Origin: Jeotgalibacillus soli
Lineage (GTDB): Bacteria; Bacillota; Bacilli; Bacillales; Jeotgalibacillaceae
DNA length: 64,000 nucleotides
Direction: 5' to 3'
Assembly (NCBI RefSeq): GCF_000829435.1
Contig: NZ_JXRP01000006.1
Coordinates: forward strand, 331,820-395,819
Below are positions 43,944 through 52,359 of this stretch, in pieces; position 1 is the first letter of the stretch, and each line of letters begins with the position of its first letter. The notes under the pieces were generated by a model, which was not told the DNA's origin, ran no database searches, and was given only the letters and a program-made list of their open reading frames with translations. The position numbers and the translations under genes were made by a program.

Positions 43944-44657
43944 TTGGGTAAAATAGGGTGTTTATTAATTCATGGGTTTACAGGAGGAGCATATGAGGTT
44001 AATCCGCTTGCTCGTTATTTACGTGAGACAACGGACTGGATTGTTTCTGTCCCAACCTTACCGGGGCATGGAAGAAATCTGCATTTAGAAGATGCACATG
44101 CCAGAGAATGGCTTGCTTTTGCCGAGGAAGAGCTTGAGCGCCTATGGCGTTATTGTGACATCGTGTATGTTGTCGGATTTTCGATGGGTGGATTAATTGC
44201 CACTCATTTAGCCATTCATTACCCTGTAAGTAAACTGGTTCTTTTAAGCACTGCTGCACTATATATTAATACCGGACAAATTTTTCGGGATTTGCACGTA
44301 ATGGTAAAAGATGCTACCCGTCGCAGGCTGCATGAAAATGAATGGTTTGGTCATTATAAATATAAGCTGCTGCACACCCCTATACGCGCAACATGGGAGT
44401 TTAGAAAAATCGTACTTACGACCCGGCCCTTGCTGTCCCAAATTAATGTGCCTACTTTTATTGGTCAAGGGCTTATGGACGGCATTGTTCCTCCAAAAGC
44501 TGCCCGGTATGTTTATGACCGCATCGGAACGTATCAAAAAAAATTATATTTATCACAAACGTCAAAACACTTGATCTGCTATGCATCGGACTGTAATGAT
44601 CTTTTCGGAGAAATCGCTTTCTTTCTGAATTGTGAGGACCACCCGGATGATGGATGA
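43944..44657 (+). CDS. Alpha/beta-hydrolase, carboxylesterase Est30/YvaK type
   Basis: 237 residues starting at TTG 43944, 8 bases after GAGG of TGAGGTGATC; the GTG at 43935 is part of that ribosome site. The oxyanion motif CLLIHGFTGGAYEVNPLARYL, the nucleophile elbow VGFSMGGL with Ser, a late Asp in GQGLMDGIVPP and His in SKHLICYASDCNDLF match the monoglyceride-lipase-like carboxylesterases. Cytoplasmic short-chain esterase. It is inserted between murF and cshA relative to the B. subtilis order. Confidence 0.85.
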   Translation: MGKIGCLLIHGFTGGAYEVNPLARYLRETTDWIVSVPTLPGHGRNLHLEDAHAREWLAFAEEELERLWRYCDIVYVVGFSMGGLIATHLAIHYPVSKLVLLSTAALYINTGQIFRDLHVMVKDATRRRLHENEWFGHYKYKLLHTPIRATWEFRKIVLTTRPLLSQINVPTFIGQGLMDGIVPPKAARYVYDRIGTYQKKLYLSQTSKHLICYASDCNDLFGEIAFFLNCEDHPDDG

Positions 44658-44775
44658 TTGTTTTTTAAATGAATTAGTGATAATATAAACAAGACATCTG
44701 CTACATTTTATGCAAAGAGCTCTTTGTTCATAAGAAGAGTGTATTTTTGTTGGTTGTCTTTATCAACAATTAAGA

Positions 44776-44833
44776 CCAATCCCAAGATTGGCATCTCTGG
44801 CGCACTCGGCATATGACCGAGTTTTATTTTTTG
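44776..44833 (+). promoter_or_regulatory. Structured leader of cshA with terminator-like hairpin
   Basis: Two hairpins in series: CCAATC-CCAA-GATTGG (44776-44791) and ACTCGG-CATATGA-CCGAGT (44804-44822), the second followed by TTTATTTTTT. The pattern is that of a transcription attenuator about 120 bases before the cshA start. Confidence 0.55.
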
Positions 44834-44951
44834 GGCAGAGTTCGCCCTTTTATACAACATAAGGACAACGATGAAAAGCTGTCGCAGTCTTCTCGCGATA
44901 ATAGCTGTGTGTATGAAATAGATGATTCACAATACAAAGGAGAATGAAGAA

Positions 44952-46415
44952 TTGACACTTTTTTCAGAATTACCAATTAGTCCAGCTATCCTAAAATCCA
45001 TTAAACGTATGGGGTTTGAGGAAGCAACACCAATCCAAGCCGGTACGATTCCATTGTCTGTTGAAGGCAGAGATATTATAGGTCAAGCCCAAACAGGAAC
45101 TGGTAAAACAGCAGCTTTCGGGATTCCGATGCTTGAAAAAATTGATGCAAAATCACCGAATATCCAAGGATTAATCATTGCACCGACACGTGAGCTTGCG
45201 ATCCAGGTTTCAGAAGAACTTTACAAAATCGGCAGCGATAAGCGCGTCCGTGTTCTATCTGTTTATGGTGGTCAGGATATTCAACGCCAAATCCGTGCGA
45301 TGAAAAAGAATCCACATATTATCGTAGGTACACCAGGACGTCTTTTAGACCATATCAATCGCCGCACATTGAAGCTTGATAACGTTCAAACACTTGTATT
45401 GGACGAAGCGGATGAAATGTTGAACATGGGCTTCATTGATGACATCGAATCAATCTTGAAAAATGTACCAAGCACTCGTCAAACACTTCTTTTCTCAGCA
45501 ACAATGCCGGGACCAATCCGCAAAATTGCTGAACGTTTCATGAACAACCCTGAAACAGTAAGTGTAAAAGCGAAAGAAATGACTGTTGAAAATATAGAGC
45601 AATTCTTCGTTAAAGCACATGAACGTGAGAAATTCGACGTGCTTTCTCGCTTGTTGAATGTTCAATCTCCTGAGCTTGCGATCGTATTTGGCCGTACAAA
45701 GCGCCGCGTTGATGAATTGGCTCGTGCACTTGAAATCCGCGGCTACATGGCTGAAGGAATTCACGGTGACCTGACTCAAGCAAAACGTATGACTGTGCTT
45801 AAGAAATTTAAAGAGGGCCGTATTGACGTACTTGTTGCCACAGACGTAGCAGCCCGCGGTCTTGATATCTCTGGTGTAACACACGTATATAATTATGATA
45901 TCCCACAAGATCCTGAAAGCTATGTACACCGTATCGGCCGAACAGGACGTGCAGGAAGAACAGGTATGGCAATGACATTTGTAACACCTCGTGAAATGAA
46001 CTATCTTCGTGTTGTAGAACAAACAACGAAGAAGAAAATGACACAAATGAGCCCGCCAAGCTCAGTAGAAGCACTTGAAGGATTACAACGTGCAGCTGTT
46101 GATCAAATTAAAGAATCATTAGAAAAGAACAATCTTGAAGAATATAAAGTATTGGCTAGAGAATTAATGAATGAAAATGATGCATTGGATGTAATTGCTG
46201 CAGCATTAAAAATATTAACAAAAGAGCCAGACAGCACACCGGTTGATATTACACCGGAAGCACCGCATCAAGGTAAAAAATATAATAAAAGCTCCCGCAG
46301 CGACGATAAGAAATACAATCCTCGTGGCAGTGGAAACCGTGGCAAAGGTGGAGCGCAACCTTATAAAGGCCGTCAACGCCAGCCTCGTCGCCCATCGACA
46401 CGTCAAGAAGGTTAA
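44952..46415 (+). CDS. cshA: DEAD-box ATP-dependent RNA helicase CshA
   Basis: 487 residues from TTG 44952, 9 bases after AAAGGAG; an ATG at 44922 opens the frame but gives a non-family N-terminus and has no ribosome site. Motifs: Q motif [48 protein letters not shown], and [13 protein letters not shown]. The basic C-terminal tail ([14 protein letters not shown] and following) binds RNA. Acts in ribosome assembly and RNA decay. The tail and length match B. subtilis CshA (494). Confidence 0.94.
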   Translation: MTLFSELPISPAILKSIKRMGFEEATPIQAGTIPLSVEGRDIIGQAQTGTGKTAAFGIPMLEKIDAKSPNIQGLIIAPTRELAIQVSEELYKIGSDKRVRVLSVYGGQDIQRQIRAMKKNPHIIVGTPGRLLDHINRRTLKLDNVQTLVLDEADEMLNMGFIDDIESILKNVPSTRQTLLFSATMPGPIRKIAERFMNNPETVSVKAKEMTVENIEQFFVKAHEREKFDVLSRLLNVQSPELAIVFGRTKRRVDELARALEIRGYMAEGIHGDLTQAKRMTVLKKFKEGRIDVLVATDVAARGLDISGVTHVYNYDIPQDPESYVHRIGRTGRAGRTGMAMTFVTPREMNYLRVVEQTTKKKMTQMSPPSSVEALEGLQRAAVDQIKESLEKNNLEEYKVLARELMNENDALDVIAAALKILTKEPDSTPVDITPEAPHQGKKYNKSSRSDDKKYNPRGSGNRGKGGAQPYKGRQRQPRRPSTRQEG

Positions 46416-46426
46416 ATATAAAAGAA

Positions 46427-46465
46427 AAATCCGGCATCTTATATAAGATGCCGGATTTTTTTATG
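46427..46465. terminator. Terminator after cshA
   Basis: The palindromic stem AATCCGGCATCTT / AAGATGCCGGATT around ATAT with T tracts on the plus strand and AAAA on the other side. Confidence 0.88.
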
Positions 46466-46477
46466 GTCAGACACTAT

Positions 46478-47032
46478 TCAGTTGCGATCCTCTAAAGAAT
46501 AATAAATTCCGTTTGTTTGAAGAATGTAATCGACCCGGTCAAATTCGCTGCGTAAGTTTGGATCACGATCATAGACAAGTTCTTTGCCATCGTTCATTGT
46601 TAAAACAAGTGTTTCGTATGGAATCTCCTCGGTTCCCTTGAGCAAGGCCGCGTTCTCTACATCAGACCATTCATAGACGGTTTGTGACAGCGAAAAAAGC
46701 TCATTATGTACAATGCGTTCGTCGCGAATTACAGAATAATTCGTAAGACTGAAAATAGTAATAACAAAGGAGAGAAAAATGATACCAAACGCAATAAAGC
46801 GGGTCTTTCGCTGCGGGAAATACATGAGAAAACAAAAAACGACGAGAAAAAATATCCCAATACTAAACAAGATATTCGATAGAACGGGTGTCTTTATATA
46901 GATCAGATCACCTGCACTGAACAACACCATGTGAATGAGATTTGGTGCAATAAATGCAAGAAGAAGTCCCAAGATCGCTGTTATTATTCCGATTACAATC
47001 CAGTGCATTTTTCCTTCCGTTTGTACGTGCAT
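46478..47032 (-). CDS. Hypothetical membrane protein (184 aa)
   Basis: Four hydrophobic segments (about residues 10-30, 46-68, 78-100) with a soluble C-terminal half, VIRDERIVHNELFSLSQTVY then EWSDVENAALLKGTEEIPYETLVLTMNDGKELV, which reads like a small beta-rich PH-like domain. No family recognised. Two starts are possible: the ATG at 47032 behind GGGGGA, and an ATG at 47008 (MHWIVIG) behind AAGGA. Convergent with cshA, divergent from ydbST. A role in envelope stress is only a guess from the neighbour. Confidence 0.65.
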   Translation of the reverse strand: MHVQTEGKMHWIVIGIITAILGLLLAFIAPNLIHMVLFSAGDLIYIKTPVLSNILFSIGIFFLVVFCFLMYFPQRKTRFIAFGIIFLSFVITIFSLTNYSVIRDERIVHNELFSLSQTVYEWSDVENAALLKGTEEIPYETLVLTMNDGKELVYDRDPNLRSEFDRVDYILQTNGIYYSLEDRN

Positions 47033-47280
47033 AAGGATGTGTCCCCCTTGAGGTTTTAATGACTTCTACGAAAAAAGAAATAAAAAGATTCGTTAAATGG
47101 AAAAATCAGTCTATATTATTCTGTTTGATTATACAAAACATTGACGATAATTGGAATAAAATATGAAATTTGGTATGAAATAAATAAAAAATGGCAAGTG
47201 GATAATGAAAATAGACGGATTTTATACAAAATCAAAAGTTCCATTTTCTATTTTCCATATTAAAAAGTTCTGTCATACTA

Positions 47281-47308
47281 TGAAACTATAGAGGTATTTT
47301 ACCGTATT
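47281..47308 (+). promoter_or_regulatory. SigW promoter of ydbST
   Basis: TGAAAC (47281-47286), 16 bases, CGTATT (47303-47308), a full consensus match. In B. subtilis ydbST belongs to the SigW regulon, so position and sequence agree. About 49 bases before ydbS. The remaining gap back to 47033 is AT-rich and shows nothing else I can name. Confidence 0.85.
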
Positions 47309-47356
47309 ATATAGGTAGAGGTCGTTAGGAGTAATTAGCGGATTGGAGAGGGAATA

Positions 47357-47839
47357 ATGAATAGAAGAGAGCCGAGAAAGCGTATTTCCGAGCGTGCTCT
47401 AACCGTTTGGAAGCTATATGGCTGGATTAATGCAGCCATTTTAAGTGTCATTGCAATTGCACTTATTGTTTTAAGTATTGTATTTGATTGGCCGGTATGG
47501 GTCATTATTGCTTCAGTGATTGTGCCAATTGTAGATGTTATATTATTTGTCTATGTGTTTCCAACATTAAAATGGAAGAAATGGCGTTACGAAGTAAGAG
47601 ATGAAGAAATTGAACTTCAGCATGGCATTTTCATTGTCAAACGTACACTCGTCCCAATGGTGCGCGTTCAGCATGTGGATACAGAGCAAGGACCTATTTT
47701 ACGAAAGCATCGATTAGCGACCATCAGTATCTCTACGGCAGCAACGATTCATCAAATACCTGCACTCGATGTAGATGAAGCAGATGATTTGCGTGATTCT
47801 ATTTCGGCTCTGGCAAGGGTGGCGGAAGACGATGTCTGA
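47357..47839 (+). CDS. ydbS: bPH2-domain membrane protein YdbS
   Basis: 160 residues: two membrane spans (about 22-70), then one bacterial PH-like domain with RYEVRDEEIELQHGIFIVKRTLVPMVRVQHVDTEQGPILRKHRLATI. It works with YdbT. In B. subtilis the pair is SigW-controlled and gives resistance to antimicrobial peptides made by other Bacilli. The ATG follows GGAGAGGGAATA. The SigW promoter directly upstream supports the same regulation here. Confidence 0.9.
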   Translation: MNRREPRKRISERALTVWKLYGWINAAILSVIAIALIVLSIVFDWPVWVIIASVIVPIVDVILFVYVFPTLKWKKWRYEVRDEEIELQHGIFIVKRTLVPMVRVQHVDTEQGPILRKHRLATISISTAATIHQIPALDVDEADDLRDSISALARVAEDDV

Positions 47840-49385
47840 ACAAAAAAGACTTCATCCGATATCAACCATTATCAATTTTATTAAACATCTAAAGGATGCG
47901 GTCATTCCTCTCGTTATTTTACTTTTTTTAAACAGAGGAGAACAAGACTCTTTTTGGGCATACTTGCCTTTAATCTCTTTAGGTGTTGTTTTGCTCGTGG
48001 TTTTAGGAGCAGGTATATTAAAATGGCTGCGTTTTACGTACAGACTCGAACAGGAAGAGCTTCGAATTGAGTATGGCCTCTTTGTAAAGAAAAAAAGATA
48101 TATTCCTTTTGAGCGGATTCAGAGCTTGAATTATTCAGAAGGTATTTTTCACAGACCCTTTAATCTCGTGAAGATCAAAGTAGAAACGGCAGGGTCATCT
48201 TCGTCAATGGAGTCAGAAGCTGAACTTACTGCGATCACAAAAGAGGAAGCGAATGAACTCAACCGTATCATTGCGCAAGCTAAGAAGCGGTTAAAGGAAA
48301 AAGGGACAGGCTCAAATCTGGAAATTGACACCGATGACTTTGATGGGGCAGAAGGGTTAGGCGTTATAGAGGAAGAAGCGCCGCAAGAAAAAATTCTCTA
48401 TCGAATGTCTATTAAAGATTTACTTGTGATGGCGACGACATCTGGAGGAGCGGGTGTGGTCATCTCTGGTGTACTCATTTTCTTGTTACAATTTGGCGAT
48501 TTGATTCCGATAGAGGCCGTAATTGATGAATTAGTTGAAGTTGTCCAAGCAGGCCTCGTTTTAGCGGTGATTCTTGTGTTTATTGGACTTGTTATCGCTT
48601 GGATTATAGCGGTGGCAATGACGCTGTTACGCTACGCTGATTTTACGGTCAAGCTTGTGGAAAAGGATTTAATTATTACGCGCGGTTTATTGGAAAAAAG
48701 GCAAACAACCATTCCTTTAAATCGCATTCAAGGGATCCGGTTTAACCAAAATATTGTACGTGAACCACTTAAATATATAACGGTAACCATTGAAAGTGCC
48801 GGGGGCTCAGCGCTAGAAAAAGACTCGAATACAATCAGTTTATTACCCATGATTCGTACAGCGGACGTAAATGGAATTCTTGAAGAAATTTTACCTGAAT
48901 ACGAATGGAGTATGGAGTTTAAAGGAGCGCCGAAACGCTCGATTTTTCGCTATATGTTTTGGAATCTTTTGTTCATCTCGTTAGTTATCGCACCAGTTTC
49001 ATACTTCTTCTATCCGTTTGGATTATTGACTTTGCTGCTTTACCCGATGATCGCTATCTTCTCCTGGCTGCAATATAAGACAGCTGGCTATCGAATCAGC
49101 GGTGATCAATTAACGATGCGTTACCGGGGGATTGTTAGGCACACGGTATTTATGAAAAAGAAACGAATTCAATCATTGGAGCTAAAGGAAACATGGTTTC
49201 AAAAGAAAGGTCGCTTAGCTACACTTTCTGCCACAATAAAATCATATATTGCTGGCAGTACGAGTACAGTGCCACACTTAGAGGTTGAGGATGTCGAGAA
49301 AGTTCTTGAGTGGTACCGTCCGGAGGGCCAAAAAATAACTGAGAAGAAAAAACAGCTATCGACCATTTCGACAATAGTAGAATAA
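47832..49385 (+). CDS. ydbT: Multi-PH-domain membrane protein YdbT
   Basis: 517 residues from the ATG at 47832, overlapping ydbS by 8 bases. Three repeats of spans followed by a PH-like domain: FTYRLEQEELRIEYGLFVKKKRYIPFERIQSL, FTVKLVEKDLIITRGLLEKRQTTIPLNRIQGI, and YRISGDQLTMRYRGIVRHTVFMKKKRIQSLEL. It is the partner of YdbS in a SigW-controlled envelope defence unit; the molecular mechanism is not known. The frame upstream of 47832 lies inside ydbS and is not used. Confidence 0.9.
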   Translation: MSEQKRLHPISTIINFIKHLKDAVIPLVILLFLNRGEQDSFWAYLPLISLGVVLLVVLGAGILKWLRFTYRLEQEELRIEYGLFVKKKRYIPFERIQSLNYSEGIFHRPFNLVKIKVETAGSSSSMESEAELTAITKEEANELNRIIAQAKKRLKEKGTGSNLEIDTDDFDGAEGLGVIEEEAPQEKILYRMSIKDLLVMATTSGGAGVVISGVLIFLLQFGDLIPIEAVIDELVEVVQAGLVLAVILVFIGLVIAWIIAVAMTLLRYADFTVKLVEKDLIITRGLLEKRQTTIPLNRIQGIRFNQNIVREPLKYITVTIESAGGSALEKDSNTISLLPMIRTADVNGILEEILPEYEWSMEFKGAPKRSIFRYMFWNLLFISLVIAPVSYFFYPFGLLTLLLYPMIAIFSWLQYKTAGYRISGDQLTMRYRGIVRHTVFMKKKRIQSLELKETWFQKKGRLATLSATIKSYIAGSTSTVPHLEVEDVEKVLEWYRPEGQKITEKKKQLSTISTIVE

Positions 49386-49443
49386 AAAAACAGCTTTTGA
49401 CTGCATAGTCTCTTTATAGAGATCATGCAGCAAAAGCTGTTTT
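49386..49443. terminator. Bidirectional terminator between ydbT and the rhomboid gene
   Basis: AAACAGCTTTTG pairs with CAAAAGCTGTTT, with further pairing TGCAT-TCTC / GAGA-ATGCA inside. It has A and T tracts on both sides. Confidence 0.85.
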
Positions 49444-49452
49444 ACATTCATG

Positions 49453-50046
49453 CTACTTATTTGGTTTGCTAAAGATAAATGCCCCTATCCCAAAACCGGC
49501 AATTAATCCTCCAATATGGGCCGTAGCGTTCACGTTTGGTTGAAAAAAGGTCATAATAACACTAATGATGAGAAGCGGGAGCATCACCTGGCGCAGTTCA
49601 AAAGGAGCGCGTTTTTTAAATAAAAATAAAATCGCTGCATATACGCCAAATAACCCAAAGATTGAACCGCTTGCGCCGACCGACAGATACATAGCTGGCT
49701 GAATGACCCAGGTTGCTACGTTTGCAATAATTCCGGTCAATAGATAGACAACAATGAACTGGATGTGACCCAATAACCGCTCTAGTGCCGGTGCAAAGAG
49801 AACGAGAGAAAACGTATTGAATAACACATGCCATAGATCTGCATGGGCAAAAATCGGTGTTACCAGTCTCCACCATTCACCGTGGCTAATTAATAAATTA
49901 AAGCCCGCAATAAAATTCATTAACTCATTTCCAAATCCAAATGGAAGTGAAGTTAATAAATAAACGACAATATGAATCACAACTAATGCTGAAACGACAG
50001 GATATAACTTTAGAAATTGTGATAGACTTTCAGTACGTACAAACAA
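49453..50046 (-). CDS. Rhomboid intramembrane serine protease (YdcA position)
   Basis: 197 residues and six spans. Catalytic Ser in LSVGASGSIFGLFGVYAAIL (GxSG) and His in ATAHIGGLIAGFGIG; the oxyanion loop HADLWHVLFNTFSLVLFAPALE is typical. It cleaves membrane proteins within the bilayer; targets unknown. It starts with TTG at 50046, 10 bases after AGAGAGG. The B. subtilis gene at the same place is ydcA. Divergent from acpS. Confidence 0.88.
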   Translation of the reverse strand: MFVRTESLSQFLKLYPVVSALVVIHIVVYLLTSLPFGFGNELMNFIAGFNLLISHGEWWRLVTPIFAHADLWHVLFNTFSLVLFAPALERLLGHIQFIVVYLLTGIIANVATWVIQPAMYLSVGASGSIFGLFGVYAAILFLFKKRAPFELRQVMLPLLIISVIMTFFQPNVNATAHIGGLIAGFGIGAFIFSKPNK

Positions 50047-50133
50047 TCACGTCATTCCTCTCTGTATTACATAGTCCCAAATAAATAAGCTTTTATTCAT
50101 CATACATTATATTAACACGAAGGGGGATATGAA

Positions 50134-50493
50134 ATGATTTTAGGAATCGGGATTGATCTAGTGGAGCTCGATCGTATTCAAACCTTGGCAGATCGTCATC
50201 CCAGGTTTGTAAGTCGTATACTAACCGAGAATGAGCTGAAGCAGTATGAGCCACTTCAAGGGCTAAGGAAAACTGAATTTTTAGCAGGACGATTTGCCGC
50301 GAAAGAAGCCTATGCAAAAGCGGCAGGAACAGGAATTGGCGCTGCTCTATCCTTTCAAGATATTGAGATTGTAAAGGATGAATTGGGTAAACCATCTATT
50401 CAAGTAGATAGACCGGGTATGGTCCATGTATCAATTACTCACAGCAGAGAGTATGCAGCAGCACAAGTCATGATTGAATCCACTTCATCATAA
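50134..50493 (+). CDS. acpS: Holo-[acyl-carrier-protein] synthase
   Basis: 119 residues. [17 protein letters not shown] at the N-terminus holds the Mg-binding Asp, and [21 protein letters not shown] is the second signature with the Glu. It transfers phosphopantetheine from CoA to apo-ACP. The ATG follows GAAGGGGGATATGAA. The next genes, ydcC and alr, are in the usual order but separated by nearly 800 bases of repeats. Confidence 0.95.
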   Translation: MILGIGIDLVELDRIQTLADRHPRFVSRILTENELKQYEPLQGLRKTEFLAGRFAAKEAYAKAAGTGIGAALSFQDIEIVKDELGKPSIQVDRPGMVHVSITHSREYAAAQVMIESTSS

Positions 50494-50496
50494 ACT

Positions 50497-50536
50497 AAAG
50501 CGTAGGGGCCAAAACTGGTTCTTACGCTTTTCTTTG
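50497..50536 (+). terminator. Terminator of acpS
   Basis: AAAGCGTA pairs with TACGCTTT, followed by TCTTTG. Confidence 0.75.
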
Positions 50537-50770
50537 TTTAATGCTTGTCCTTTTGAAAGGATGTTGGACAGGTTCTTGCCGTCTGTGATGGTCAATCAGC
50601 CGCGGTGAGGAAATATCCTCGATTATTATGCGTGTTTATTAACCAATTATATCTCTTTATTTGTGAAAAAAAGCTTGTCGCATGAATGGGACGATACGAT
50701 TTGGGCTGCTTACTCTTTTTTATGGGCTTACATGCTCTCCCCCTTTACATGAATGATAAATTGTGAGCCT

Positions 50771-50855
50771 TCGTCGAACATTTATGGGCCAAGATTCAGG
50801 TTTATGGACCAGCGATGAACATTTATGTGCCTAAGTACTAGGTTTGTGTGCAAAA
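50771..50855. repeat. Four degenerate 21-bp tandem units
   Basis: Units: TCGTCGAACATTTATGGGCC-AA, GATTCAGGTTTATGGACCAG-C, GATGAACATTTATGTGCCTA-A and GTACTAGGTTTGTGTGCAAA-A. Odd and even units resemble each other most, giving a 42-bp higher-order period. Confidence 0.65.
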
Positions 50856-50930
50856 GTCTTTAGTTGATTCGGTGACGGTCTGTAAACTTACCAGCAAGTC
50901 TTGTAAATGCTCCTCGCCGCCAAAATAGAG

Positions 50931-51196
50931 TGCTTCTGCTTTTCCAGTTGTCCAGCTCCAGCAGGCAGCCCCCTCGAGGTCATAAGCCACAACGCCCCAG
51001 TTGGAAAAAAGCCAACTGTTGCATTGCGTCTTATGCATGTCGGGGCTAAACACCTGCTTCTGCTTTTCCAGTTGTCCAGCTCCAGCAGGCAGCCCCTCGA
51101 GGTCATAAGTCACAACGCCCCAGTTGAAAAAAAGCCAACTGCTGCATTGCGTCTTATGCATGTCGGGGCTAAACGCCTGCTTCTGCTTTTCCAGGT
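50931..51196. repeat. 124-bp tandem repeat, two full copies plus a start of a third
   Basis: Copies at 50931-51054 and 51055-51178, and 18 bases of a third copy at 51179. Each begins TGCTTCTGCTTTTCCAGTTG and ends CATGTCGGGGCTAAACRCC. Within each unit AGCCCC pairs with GGGGCT, CATAAG with CTTATG, and CAGTTGG with CCAACTG, giving one long interrupted hairpin. The type is common between genes in Bacillaceae genomes. Confidence 0.85.
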
Positions 51197-51281
51197 CTAT
51201 TTCGATTGCTTGTCTCATATAGTCGTATGGCACCATCATGAACGGCGCGTTGATTTTGCATTCAACAAAGGGGAGGAAACC

Positions 51282-52298
51282 ATGAAAAAGATAGTCTGGT
51301 CGTTATTGATTGGTTGTTTACTTGTATTTCTTTCAGCTTGTGGGGAGACGACAAAGGAAGATGCGACAAGTGATTTAGTTGACAAGGTGGAAAAGGTTCA
51401 CGCGTATAAAGCGAATGCAAAAATGGTTTTTGAAACAGGTGAGACTCCTCAGGAATATGAGGTGGAGGTATGGTATTCACAACCACACTATTATCGTGTT
51501 CACTTAAAGCATGCTGAAGAAAAGCAAAGTCAAATGATTATTCGAAATGATGAGGGTGTTTTTGTATTGACGCCTGCACTGAACAAAAGCTTTCGTTTTC
51601 AAAGTGATTGGCCGGCAAACGGGAGTCAGGCTTATTTGATTGAATCATTGGTTAAAGACATAGCTGAGGATGATGCAGCCACCTTTGCTGAAAAGGATGG
51701 GAAGTACGTATTTGCAACTAAAACGAGGTACAAGCATCAGCATATGTTCCCGATGCAAGAGGTTATTTTCGATAAAAAAACATTGTCTCCTACATCCGTT
51801 AAAGTAAAAGATCAAGAAGGAAATGTGAAAATCAGTCTTACTTTTACAAAAGTAGATACGGAAGCAAAATTTGAAAAAAGTGATTTTAATCTAGAGAAAA
51901 ATATGATGGGCGCCCAGCTGGAAGTACCCGTATTGGGAGATGGTTCTGAAACCGAAGAAGCGTTTGTCATCTTATACCCAACGGAAGAGCTGGAAGGAAC
52001 GACCCTTCATGAAGAGCAAGAGGTTGAAATCGAAGGTGGAAAGCGGGTAATCATGACCTTTAGTGGAGAAAAGAATTATACCTTGATTCAGGAAAAGCTT
52101 GAAGCAGCCCCTGTTATGCTGACGACAACGGAAGCGGCAGGTGAAATAGTGGATCTTGGATTTGCAGTGGGGTCTATAACTGAGCAATCCGTATCATGGA
52201 GCTTCAATGGAGTTGATTACATGCTGGCATCAACGGATCTTACGCCGGAAGAAATGGTTACTGTTGCTCGATCCGTTCAAGGGACTGTGATAAAATAG
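51282..52298 (+). CDS. ydcC: LolA-like lipoprotein YdcC
   Basis: 338 residues from the ATG at 51282 behind GGGGAGGAAACC; the frame continues upstream through the 124-bp repeats, which is coincidence. The signal peptide IVWSLLIGCLLVFLSAC has its lipobox Cys at residue 20. The LolA-like beta-sheet part shows VHAYKANAKMVFETGETPQEYEVEVWY; the C-terminal part is DUF4367-like with YMLASTDLTPEEMVTVARS. In B. subtilis YdcC is a SigE-controlled sporulation lipoprotein beside alr. Outer face of the membrane. Confidence 0.88.
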   Translation: MKKIVWSLLIGCLLVFLSACGETTKEDATSDLVDKVEKVHAYKANAKMVFETGETPQEYEVEVWYSQPHYYRVHLKHAEEKQSQMIIRNDEGVFVLTPALNKSFRFQSDWPANGSQAYLIESLVKDIAEDDAATFAEKDGKYVFATKTRYKHQHMFPMQEVIFDKKTLSPTSVKVKDQEGNVKISLTFTKVDTEAKFEKSDFNLEKNMMGAQLEVPVLGDGSETEEAFVILYPTEELEGTTLHEEQEVEIEGGKRVIMTFSGEKNYTLIQEKLEAAPVMLTTTEAAGEIVDLGFAVGSITEQSVSWSFNGVDYMLASTDLTPEEMVTVARSVQGTVIK

Positions 52299-52359
52299 CC
52301 ACATCTTAATTCGTGGAGCTTTACATTTATCGAAGCTCCTTGGATGTATAAGCAAGGGT

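Noticed and set aside
45495..46074. Long minus-strand ORFs inside cshA
   Set aside because: Shadow frames opposite a strongly coding helicase gene; Cys- and His-rich text typical of reverse-frame translation.
50931..51196. CRISPR array
   Set aside because: The repeat is 124 bp, directly contiguous, without spacers, and no cas gene is present.
50907..51281. N-terminal extension of the ydcC reading frame through the 124-bp repeats
   Set aside because: The frame is open only because the repeat unit lacks stops in it. A lipoprotein signal and a strong ribosome site start at 51282.
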